DNA from: a virus
Virus record (IMG/VR): IMGVR_UViG_3300044641_003548
Location: 37,149-101,148 of that record
Length of the DNA stretch: 64,000 bases
Reading direction: 5' to 3' (one strand)
Numbering within the stretch: position 1 is the first letter of the stretch; every line of letters begins with the position of its first letter. The notes under the pieces are model-generated. The model saw only the letters and a list, made by a program, of their open reading frames with translations, was not told where the DNA came from and ran no database searches. This document shows, in pieces, positions 46,686 to 54,382 of the stretch. The position numbers and the translations under genes were made by a program.

Positions 46686-47369
46686 TTACCAATCATTTGA
46701 TCTCTCATTTAATTCGTGTTTTTCAAAACGTGCTAATCTCTTTAAGAAATCATTAGTTTTTTCTGTGATAATACCGGTTAACTGATATGTAACTCTAGGA
46801 TTATGACCTGCATTAGCAGTAGAATGAGGGATATTTTGCCAATCAAATGTTGTTACATCACCTGCACGCCATTGTTGATGATTATAATTACCATAACTCC
46901 AGAAATGTCCTTGTTCCCAGTCAGTTAATGCTACTTGAATACGTATTACACGCCATGGCTCATTTGGTAACCATTTCTCTAATTTGTCTAAATGTAAGTT
47001 CCAAACTTCACCGGGCATCTGTACGTGAATACGTTCCATGCAATCATCTAGTCCAAACAAGTCACTAATCTTTTTTAGATTAGGAGTTATTTCCCAATTC
47101 AAGTGCGTGATTTGATAATCTTTGCCGTAACCGAATCGTTCTAAATCATAGTCCTCTGCGGCTAATTCTTCTTCAGGTCTAGTTTTACCTACAGCACCAC
47201 GTGTACGCCATGTTGCTGGTTTAGCTGTCTTTACTGCATGTTTAACATCTTCTGTATAGTCTGCTAAAATCTTACCAATCTTAATTACTTTATCAACTTG
47301 TGAATCGTTTTTAAAGTTATCAAAATGATAATTACTACGTTTTTTACTTTGTTCCCAACTACTTATCAT
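46686..47369 (-). CDS. 2OG-Fe(II) oxygenase-like protein
   Basis: A 227-residue protein. HVQMPGEVWNLHLDKLEKWL contains the HxD iron pair, and DWQNIPHSTANAGHNPRV holds the distal His and the arginine that binds 2-oxoglutarate. This arrangement resembles aspartyl/prolyl hydroxylase-type cupins found in cyanophages. Target may be protein or nucleotide. Coupled by ATGA to the upstream gene. Confidence 0.75.
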   Translation of the reverse strand: MISSWEQSKKRSNYHFDNFKNDSQVDKVIKIGKILADYTEDVKHAVKTAKPATWRTRGAVGKTRPEEELAAEDYDLERFGYGKDYQITHLNWEITPNLKKISDLFGLDDCMERIHVQMPGEVWNLHLDKLEKWLPNEPWRVIRIQVALTDWEQGHFWSYGNYNHQQWRAGDVTTFDWQNIPHSTANAGHNPRVTYQLTGIITEKTNDFLKRLARFEKHELNERSNDW

Positions 47370-47986
47370 ATTACTGTTACCCTTACATCTGATGCCCCGT
47401 AGCTTTGTTCATACTCGCTCGGTGGTAGTTCTATATTTAGCATCTTACATAGCATGTGATTAGTTAATGGGAGTTTGCTAGGATACTTATATGTTGCTTT
47501 AATGATACCTTGATTCTGTTCTTTAATCTTAGTAGCCATTACTTTTAAGTTCTGATAGTATTCACTATAGTCAGGGTATGTAATGTCAAAGTGACCACAT
47601 TTAACCCACCATCCTAAACAAGCATCATCAGGACGATGTACTAAAATGATAGGACAATCAGGCCATGTTTCTTTTATGAAATCAATGTGATTACTAAACA
47701 CGTGACTTTTAACGATACGAACTCCTTCACCAGTGAACGCTTCATCAAAGTCACGTTCTAATGTTTCTTTGTCATACATAGGTAGACGATGGAACAGTTT
47801 ACCAAACTCCATACCAGGATCATAGTATGCGCCCAAATGCATTAGTTCATTTTTACCAGATGCATCATGGTAGTATGTTCTACTATCACTGTAATCAGAT
47901 TGGTCTACGTTAGGACTATAGTAAATGTTCTTTACTACGCTACTCCACTTACTACCGGGGGCACCTGCTACAAAGATATATTTCAT
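47366..47986 (-). CDS. Sulfotransferase-like P-loop protein
   Basis: A 206-residue protein: FVAGAPGSKWSSVVKNIYY (nucleotide loop), RIVKSHVFSNHIDFIKE (common sulfotransferase strand) and IILVHRPDDACLGWWVKCG (binding of the 3'-phosphate). The pattern is known from cyanophages. Third sulfotransferase-like gene here. Substrate unknown. Confidence 0.65.
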   Translation of the reverse strand: MKYIFVAGAPGSKWSSVVKNIYYSPNVDQSDYSDSRTYYHDASGKNELMHLGAYYDPGMEFGKLFHRLPMYDKETLERDFDEAFTGEGVRIVKSHVFSNHIDFIKETWPDCPIILVHRPDDACLGWWVKCGHFDITYPDYSEYYQNLKVMATKIKEQNQGIIKATYKYPSKLPLTNHMLCKMLNIELPPSEYEQSYGASDVRVTVI

Positions 47987-48945
47987 TTTTTACTTAATTG
48001 TGTTATGATAGGTTTAAAATTCTTTCTTAATGTTTCAGCATATGCTTTAACACCGTCTGTATTTAATTGCTTTTCGTCAATCAAAATATAATTATTGTAA
48101 GCCCACTCTTTATACTCGTCACTTTTTATTGCTTTGCTAAACTCAATTTGATACCAGATTAATATCTCCGTAGGTGTTTCAGGAGGCAAACTCACCATCC
48201 AACCAGCATAAACACTAATGCCCGGGATACTATCTTCAAGTAAAGGGGCACCTGCAATTTTTCCAGGAACCTTATCTCCAGTAAGACCTACCAATTTTAC
48301 TTTTCCTGCGTCAATTAATGGTCTTGCTATAGCTATTGGCATAATACCAAATTCTACTTCTTTATCGCCGGCTACAGCAGTAACTGCTTGTTGAGGTCCA
48401 CCATATCTTACAGCACGAATTTTGTCTTTGTCACCTTTTGTTTTTAGCATGATGTATTCGTATGCCATTTGATGTGCTCCACCACCTACAGCAATGTTTA
48501 TATTTCTATGGCTAGATTGAACTGTTGCTAAGAATTGTTGTGGCGTGTCAACTAGGCTTGATTTATTAGCTACTAATGCTAATGGACTTTGTCCAAGCGT
48601 TACCACATTATTAAAAGAATTATATTGAAACTTTTTTACATCCTGTTGCCAAATGTCATTAGTTATAAATAAACTCATATGACTAGGAACGCTGATTGTC
48701 AATCCATTTTTCTCTGCGTTAAATAATAAGTTCTGTGAAACTACAGCATCAGCACCGGGCTTGTTTTCAATTATGAAATTTGTGCCAGGGTTGTTTTTCT
48801 CCACGATACTTGATGCTTTTCTAAATGAGATTTCATTACCTGATCCGGGTGCAAAACCTACTAATACTTTGACTGGTTTCGTCGGTTGCCATGCAAATGC
48901 TGACAACGTGAATAATGCGAATAATGTTACTAATATTTTTTTCAT
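47983..48945 (-). CDS. TctC/Bug-family periplasmic solute receptor
   Basis: A 320-residue tripartite tricarboxylate transporter receptor. It has a signal peptide (MKKILVTLFALFTLSAFA), then WQPTKPVKVLVGFAPGSGNE, the family's start, and AVGGGAHQMAYEYIM, ligand pocket, and later PLLEDSIPGISVYAGWM. Bug receptors bind carboxylates such as citrate or aromatic acids. They are hugely expanded in Burkholderiales. A phage-borne copy suggests support of host carbon uptake. GGAGG ribosome binding site. Confidence 0.9.
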   Translation of the reverse strand: MKKILVTLFALFTLSAFAWQPTKPVKVLVGFAPGSGNEISFRKASSIVEKNNPGTNFIIENKPGADAVVSQNLLFNAEKNGLTISVPSHMSLFITNDIWQQDVKKFQYNSFNNVVTLGQSPLALVANKSSLVDTPQQFLATVQSSHRNINIAVGGGAHQMAYEYIMLKTKGDKDKIRAVRYGGPQQAVTAVAGDKEVEFGIMPIAIARPLIDAGKVKLVGLTGDKVPGKIAGAPLLEDSIPGISVYAGWMVSLPPETPTEILIWYQIEFSKAIKSDEYKEWAYNNYILIDEKQLNTDGVKAYAETLRKNFKPIITQLSKK

Positions 48946-48957
48946 CTTTCCTCCAAG

Positions 48958-48965
48958 AATAAATA
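48958..48965 (+). promoter_or_regulatory. Late-promoter-like octamer, plus strand
   Basis: AATAAATA, about 39 bases before the methyltransferase gene. One mismatch from consensus. The divergent receptor gene starts a few bases to the left. Confidence 0.4.
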
Positions 48966-49004
48966 TGATGTGACTATTATTTAGTCCATTTTATAAAAAA
49001 TCAT

Positions 49005-49733
49005 ATGAATACTAAAATTTTTAATCTTTTACAAGAAAATTTACAACTTGCGTTTAATTTACCCAAGTATTCCAAAATTTCTATAACTGAACAAACTATT
49101 GTACAAGACTTACCTTGGACACCCGCACGATATAGTAAATTTAAGGATGCAGTAGAAGCTGAACTACAACTACCCTGTGATTATGTGGGTTCACTGAAAG
49201 ATATTGTCAGTGACTTATCAGAACGATATATCCTAAGATTTTTTAGTGAGATTTGGAAGCCAAGAACAGGAGACTATGAGCATACTGGTTGGGAACTTGC
49301 TGATGAAGTTAATAAACTAAACCCAGAGAAAGTACTTGATGTTGGTTGTGGATATCATCCGTTCAAGGGCCGCATTCAGAATCTGATTGGTATTGATCCA
49401 TACAACAATCAAGCTGACTATGAAGTTGATATCTTAGAGTATAAAGTTAAACCAAAATCATATGATGTAATACTAGCACTTGGATCAATTAACTTTAACA
49501 GTAAGGATGAGATTGAAGTACGATTTGAACATTGTGTCAATCTATTGAAAAAGGGTGGGAAATTCTATTTAAGAGCTAATCCAGGTATTCCGCACAAGAC
49601 AGGGCCTTATGTTGATATATTCCCTTGGAGTTTTGAAGTTGTAAATGAGTTTGCTGAGAAGTACAATCTAAAGTTAGATGCCTTTAAGAAAGATGCCAAC
49701 GATAGATTATACTTTGTTTACACTAAGAATTAA
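49005..49733 (+). CDS. SAM-dependent methyltransferase
   Basis: A 242-residue class I methyltransferase: VLDVGCGYHPFKGRIQNLIG for SAM binding, YDVILALGSINFNSKDE (motif IV region) and LLKKGGKFYLRANPG. The N-terminal 85 residues are extra. Target cannot be told; small molecule, lipid or sugar methylation are all possible. Its stop shares TTAA with the opposing nuclease gene. Confidence 0.8.
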   Translation: MNTKIFNLLQENLQLAFNLPKYSKISITEQTIVQDLPWTPARYSKFKDAVEAELQLPCDYVGSLKDIVSDLSERYILRFFSEIWKPRTGDYEHTGWELADEVNKLNPEKVLDVGCGYHPFKGRIQNLIGIDPYNNQADYEVDILEYKVKPKSYDVILALGSINFNSKDEIEVRFEHCVNLLKKGGKFYLRANPGIPHKTGPYVDIFPWSFEVVNEFAEKYNLKLDAFKKDANDRLYFVYTKN

Positions 49734-50164
49734 CACCAAGATTGCTTGGCTTCACCAAAGTACTCACGGGCAAAGCCATTAGCAATCAGTTGTTGGCGTA
49801 GACTTTTACCGTCTAATATAATGTCACCTAGAACACGGCCGCCAAACTTATCCCAGTCATATAATATCACTTGACGCTTTTGACTACTACCTACTAGTTT
49901 TTTAGTAAACTCACTAGCGGCTAAGCCTCGTTGATTTTCTGATTCGCACTTAGCTCTGAAGCCTTTTTCAGGGGTATCAACACCAAATATACGAACAGCT
50001 AACTGCGGCTTTAGTGGCGCTGGTAAGAATGGTGCGGCAATAACTATGGTATCACCGTCACTTACTTTTAAAATGTTTGCATCATATGTTACCCCTTGTG
50101 GAGTTTTCTGTGCAAATACACTAACGGATAGTGTTAATAATAATGTTGTTATAATTTTTTTCAT
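49730..50164 (-). CDS. Exported thermonuclease-like nuclease
   Basis: A 144-residue staphylococcal-nuclease-type protein. It has a signal peptide (MKKIITTLLLTLSVSVFA), VSDGDTIVIAAPF, AVRIFGVDTPEKG with the catalytic Arg and Glu, and DKFGGRVLGDIIL with the second Arg. Expected to act in the periplasm, cutting foreign DNA or nucleic acid from lysed cells. Two cysteines (CESENQ, SWC) might pair. Confidence 0.88.
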   Translation of the reverse strand: MKKIITTLLLTLSVSVFAQKTPQGVTYDANILKVSDGDTIVIAAPFLPAPLKPQLAVRIFGVDTPEKGFRAKCESENQRGLAASEFTKKLVGSSQKRQVILYDWDKFGGRVLGDIILDGKSLRQQLIANGFAREYFGEAKQSWC

Positions 50165-50170
50165 GTTATA

Positions 50171-50611
50171 TTACTCACGTTCTGTTTTAAGAATAGAACG
50201 AATAAACCATGCTTTCTTGCCATACAAGTCTTGTAGTTCAGCCATATAGTTTTCTATACCATGTTGATTTTCATTGGCGGCCTCATCAAACATTGCTGTT
50301 ACTAATTGAAGCATTGTTTCACAATCTTGTAGCGACTCAGCAAACATCAATTCAGCACGTGGAATTTTAGTTTGGTCTTGAATGATACTTAACTCAGCAT
50401 AGCGAGTTAAACTACCAGGAGTATAATGACCTAAGATTCTAATATATTCGGCGATTGGATCAATAGTGTCACTTACATCTTCATACAATTTGTTAAAAAA
50501 TTTGTGATATTCTGGAAATTTACTACCTTCAACATTCCAGTGAAAATTCTGTGACTTGATAGCAAAACTTTGGGTGCTTGCTAATAATATTTTTAAGTTA
50601 TCTGATAACAT
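50171..50611 (-). CDS. dps: Dps/ferritin-like protein
   Basis: A 146-residue Dps-type ferritin fold protein: KSQNFHWNVEGSKFPEYHKF, FFNKLYEDVSDTIDPIAEYI. The His, Asp and Glu set at the dimer ferroxidase centre are visible in these segments. It would bind iron and protect DNA from oxidative damage. TAATG coupling with the micro-ORF ahead of it. Confidence 0.85.
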   Translation of the reverse strand: MLSDNLKILLASTQSFAIKSQNFHWNVEGSKFPEYHKFFNKLYEDVSDTIDPIAEYIRILGHYTPGSLTRYAELSIIQDQTKIPRAELMFAESLQDCETMLQLVTAMFDEAANENQHGIENYMAELQDLYGKKAWFIRSILKTERE

Positions 50612-50658
50612 TATATAGGGTATCCTTTTCTATTCCAATAAAATTCAAAATCTGTCAT
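50611..50658 (-). CDS. 15-residue coupling ORF
   Basis: Frame MTDFEFYWNRKGYPI. Its ATG overlaps the stop of the 749-residue gene (ATGA), and its TAA overlaps the dps ATG (TAATG). It thus bridges two genes by translation. May be a genuine micro-protein or a pure coupling device. Confidence 0.4.
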   Translation of the reverse strand: MTDFEFYWNRKGYPI

Positions 50659-52904
50659 TTGTTTTTTCCTTGACAATGTGCTTTTTGACTGAAGCCTTTA
50701 GGATTACTACAGTTGATACTGTCTTTGTACTTCTGTGACCACTTTTCATCAAGTTGATCTTCGTTCATTTGTTTCAATAATTCTTGTGCCTTTTCAACAC
50801 TAATCATATATCTACCAGTGCGATTTGGATCTGCGGCTTTTTGTAGATATTCTTTACTAAAGCCCTTTGGTGCTTCTGCAGCCGGCTTGTCATCAGACGG
50901 TGATATCACAGTTGCACTTGGTTTTAATCCACCAGTAAATCCACCTTGTCCATCAGGTGTTACACGACTATGAGCGGCACCGGCTCCTAGTGCCATTGAG
51001 CCTGCTAATGCGGCTGCGCCTAGTTTTTCTTTCCAACCTTCGTCCAAACCTTCGTTTGACTTTTTCTTAGTGTTAACATTGATTGCTTTACCACTACGCT
51101 CTGGATTAGGATCTTCTCTGCGCTTACGTTGAGCGGCACTAGCACGACCCTTCTTACCCAAGTTCTGCGCTTTACTTTGTGGTAAACACTTTGGTTTACC
51201 TTCACTATCATCACCTCTAGCACAGTCGCCTCGGATCTTGCCATCAGGACCAAAACGAACCCATTTTTCTTTGAACCATTTATTTAAGTTCTCATCTACT
51301 TGTTCAATACCTTCTAAGATAGAACTTTCATTCTTCTTTCCACCATTACCCCAACTGTCTGCGCCCTTCTTGCGGCATTTAACTAAAGCACCGCTAGCAT
51401 AAGCACTTGGCCATACTTTATAACGGCTCTTAACTTTATAGTAGCAAGCATCTTTCTTTTCGTTCATCAGTTCTTCACTGACCAATTCGCCACCGCAGTG
51501 TGGGCAATTATGTTGTTCTTTCACTACACCTTGCTGTTGTTTTTCTTTTTCTGCTTTACGCTGTGCGTAATATGCTAGTAACTTATCATCAGTTTTGGCT
51601 TGTACTTCTTCGTTCATATCATCTTTAGACCAACCGATATCTTTAATAAATTGCATCCAGGCTGCTACAGGTGGCATGTTAGCATACTTCATTATTGCTT
51701 GACCTTGATTGTCAGCGAGGTCTCGTAAATGTAGAAACTGTTCAATAGTATCTACTATACCTGCTCTTTTCAAACCACGATAACCATCTACATCATATTT
51801 TTTCAATCCCGAATTGGCAATGACTCTAGCATCATCACCTACTATATTACCAAACGGCATTGAACCTACGCTCTGTGGATCATAGTGAACCATATTACCT
51901 TTTTGTATTGCCATCAATGCTGAATGAACTAATTCTGTAAGTGATCCTTTATTTAGACTACTGCCAAAATTCTTTTGTTCTAATTTGCTCAATTGTCTTG
52001 CCAATGCAGGGCGCTGACTTTCATGTGCTCTATACAATCTCTTGTTGACTTCTTTTGACCAGTCTTCTAAGTCTTGTGATTCTTCTTGCCAACCCTCTGC
52101 TACACCTTCATTCTTCACACAGTTAGGAACAGTTTTGCCAAACATTTTTTTGTTACCTTCTTTGTGATATCCCTTCCAGCAGTTCTCATCTAACTCATCT
52201 TCATCAATGTCACGCATCATACTATGAACTGTGCCTGGCTTACCTTTAGGAATTTCACCTGTAGTACGACCAAACGGATCAGCTGGTAATTTTTTTGAAA
52301 CACCTTTTAGTCGTTGTGGTCTTCCTCGTTCGCCAGCGCCATCACCTTTATTAAGTTCTTTGTATGTACTTCCGGAAGTGTTAGCAGGAAGATCCATACC
52401 ATAATCACCACGTAGTCTAGCATCATGGTAATCGCTAAAATCATATCTACCTTCAGCCACACCTTCATCTACTAGAGATATAATAGCGTTAGAAAGATCA
52501 ACTCCAGTGGCGGCTTGTTGTTTACCAAATTTGATTAAGTTGCTACGACCCATAATTGGTTTAGGATTTAATGGCTTACCATCAATAGTAAGATTGTACA
52601 TTCTAAGTTCTCTAGGATCTTGTCCTGGTACATCTAAATCGTGGCGCTCATTATCTCGTTGACCACGACTAAAACCTGTGCGATTTGATTGATATTTGTT
52701 GTATGCTTCGTCTACTTCTTTCTTTTCGTCATTAGCAAATTGTTTCTTAGTTGCTTTAACAATGCCACTCATACGCTTGTCAGCCTTCTTAGTATCACCT
52801 GCCTTGTCAGCGGCAGTAGCATCAGCACCAGCGGCTTTTTTATATTGTCCTAACTTCTCATTAGACAATTCGTTTAATTGTAAACCTTTTAGAATATTGC
52901 TCAT
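50655..52904 (-). CDS. Large modular cargo-like protein (749 aa)
   Basis: A 749-residue mosaic. The start MSNILKGLQLNE has an L-N-E signature. Modules separated by E-G-V-A-E-G-like junctions (DEGVAEGRYD, NEGVAEGWQEE, DEGWKEKLG). They include YKVKSRYKVWPSAYASGALV (the SAYASGxLVKC module found in phages and giant viruses), a cysteine-rich DPDGKIRGDCARGDD-like region, and a C-terminal KYKDSINCSNPKGFSQKAHC. A CxxC pair (HNCPHCGGEL) could bind zinc. Likely a processed head protein. Confidence 0.65.
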   Translation of the reverse strand: MSNILKGLQLNELSNEKLGQYKKAAGADATAADKAGDTKKADKRMSGIVKATKKQFANDEKKEVDEAYNKYQSNRTGFSRGQRDNERHDLDVPGQDPRELRMYNLTIDGKPLNPKPIMGRSNLIKFGKQQAATGVDLSNAIISLVDEGVAEGRYDFSDYHDARLRGDYGMDLPANTSGSTYKELNKGDGAGERGRPQRLKGVSKKLPADPFGRTTGEIPKGKPGTVHSMMRDIDEDELDENCWKGYHKEGNKKMFGKTVPNCVKNEGVAEGWQEESQDLEDWSKEVNKRLYRAHESQRPALARQLSKLEQKNFGSSLNKGSLTELVHSALMAIQKGNMVHYDPQSVGSMPFGNIVGDDARVIANSGLKKYDVDGYRGLKRAGIVDTIEQFLHLRDLADNQGQAIMKYANMPPVAAWMQFIKDIGWSKDDMNEEVQAKTDDKLLAYYAQRKAEKEKQQQGVVKEQHNCPHCGGELVSEELMNEKKDACYYKVKSRYKVWPSAYASGALVKCRKKGADSWGNGGKKNESSILEGIEQVDENLNKWFKEKWVRFGPDGKIRGDCARGDDSEGKPKCLPQSKAQNLGKKGRASAAQRKRREDPNPERSGKAINVNTKKKSNEGLDEGWKEKLGAAALAGSMALGAGAAHSRVTPDGQGGFTGGLKPSATVISPSDDKPAAEAPKGFSKEYLQKAADPNRTGRYMISVEKAQELLKQMNEDQLDEKWSQKYKDSINCSNPKGFSQKAHCQGKNK

Positions 52905-52905
52905 A

Positions 52906-53529
52906 TTATTTCTTCTTGTTCTTGTTGTCTAACATGCCACGCTTGTTAGCTGTAGCCCAAGCAATGTTCTCTGCTTCGTCTTTACTCTTGCCTAATTTCT
53001 TTTCTGATTTTTCAATGTGCTTAACCATGCGGTCAACTTTAGCACCTTCAACTACTGATTCTTGTTGAATCCGTTTACCTTCTAAATATTCACGTATAGT
53101 GTTTAGATAATCATTTGCTTTGATAATCTTTTCTTGTACCCAACCTTCAAGTCCTTCATCTTCACTAACATCTTTAATCATAGCATAGACTTGTTGAGCA
53201 TTCTTTGCGGCACTGAACAAATCACTACGTGCCATTTCAACTTCGTGGTCTAAACGACTTTGGCCGTGTGGTACAAATCCAGTTTTCATTTTGCGTCCTT
53301 GTCCGGGAACTAAAATGATATCATCTTCTTGTAGGTCAGCTTCACTAAGTTCTGCGCTTTCATTGATGCTATTACCATAAGGGCCTTTTTTCTTTGATGC
53401 ACCACCCATTACTTTTTGTACGGGTTGTAGACCAGCAACTTGAGTTCTTGTTTGAGTTTTGCCTAATGGCATTGCTACAGTTGATACTGAGCCTGATGTT
53501 GTAGATTCTGATATTTCTGTGAAACGCAT
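52906..53529 (-). CDS. Candidate head-cargo protein (207 aa)
   Basis: A 207-residue protein starting MRFTEISE-STTSG, ending in an I-S-E signature, with further LxE/VxE sites (NESAELSEADL, SVVEGAKVDR). The C-terminus RMVKHIEKSEKKLGKSKDEA and NIAWATANKRGML is a basic helical module common in phage proteins. GATAAATA late octamer 23 bases upstream. Probably packaged and processed with the 749-residue protein. Confidence 0.65.
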   Translation of the reverse strand: MRFTEISESTTSGSVSTVAMPLGKTQTRTQVAGLQPVQKVMGGASKKKGPYGNSINESAELSEADLQEDDIILVPGQGRKMKTGFVPHGQSRLDHEVEMARSDLFSAAKNAQQVYAMIKDVSEDEGLEGWVQEKIIKANDYLNTIREYLEGKRIQQESVVEGAKVDRMVKHIEKSEKKLGKSKDEAENIAWATANKRGMLDNKNKKK

Positions 53530-53552
53530 AATGGAATTCCAATGTTATATAG

Positions 53553-53560
53553 TATTTATC
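53553..53560 (-). promoter_or_regulatory. Late-promoter-like octamer
   Basis: GATAAATA on the minus strand, 23 bases before the 207-residue gene. Confidence 0.55.
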
Positions 53561-53587
53561 AAAAATCTATATAGACACGGAATTCTA

Positions 53588-54382
53588 TTATCGTTGCATT
53601 AATGATGCAATAATGTTGTCAATAAAATCAACCTGTAGAAAATCAGTTGTCAAAAAATCAACATCTAAAACTGATATAATTGCGCCTGTCGTTGCATTAG
53701 GAAGCGAACCTGTCTCCCACATAACTGATGGGTATGCATTACCGCCCGTTAACGGAGTTGTCATCGTTGTCCCCTGATTTATATTAAGCCAACCGCCCGG
53801 GGCATACAAAGTAACTATATTATTATTATTAGCTATTAAAAATTCAGGTTTAACTGTAGAAGTAATGATGCCGTAATATGTAGGATCCATCGACAAAACT
53901 GTAGGTTGACCTGTATTTGCGCCCAACACATTTAGAAATTCTTTAATAGTTGACCACCTGGTAAGTTCTGGAGAAGGTCCGGGTTGATTCAATCCAGAAT
54001 TTTCACCTAGCATGAACATAGAACCACCACCTTGAAGAAATGTAGTTAATTTACTAGTAGGATCCGTCAATGGATTAATGCTATATGGACTCACATAACC
54101 TATATCCCATACATGAGAATAGATACTCATGTCTGCTGGTAGATTGTCATATCCAACAATTAGTTCCGGCTCATATCCGGCAGCTATTTCTCTACTTTGT
54201 ATATTAGGATAAATTGCTGTTGCGGGATCTGGTGTACCGTACTCGGGATTATAAAAATCATTGTATACACCCCCTCCGGAATACACATAGGTAGTTGGAT
54301 CATAGAACACTAATACTTTAGTTTTTGTGATCCGACTTGGGGGTCTAAACCAAAATCCTAATCTACTCCCACCAAAGTTCAT
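53588..54382 (-). CDS. Tail-fibre-associated protein, amidotransferase-like fold
   Basis: A 264-residue protein coupled to the fibre gene by ATGA. TTFLQGGGSMFMLGENSGLN and STIKEFLNVLGANTG resemble the nucleophile-strand region of glutamine-amidotransferase or ThuA-like folds, but the nucleophile Cys is absent. Aromatic, Gly/Asn/Thr rich surface fits a virion protein. It may be a fibre tip, adhesin or chaperone. Confidence 0.6.
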   Translation of the reverse strand: MNFGGSRLGFWFRPPSRITKTKVLVFYDPTTYVYSGGGVYNDFYNPEYGTPDPATAIYPNIQSREIAAGYEPELIVGYDNLPADMSIYSHVWDIGYVSPYSINPLTDPTSKLTTFLQGGGSMFMLGENSGLNQPGPSPELTRWSTIKEFLNVLGANTGQPTVLSMDPTYYGIITSTVKPEFLIANNNNIVTLYAPGGWLNINQGTTMTTPLTGGNAYPSVMWETGSLPNATTGAIISVLDVDFLTTDFLQVDFIDNIIASLMQR

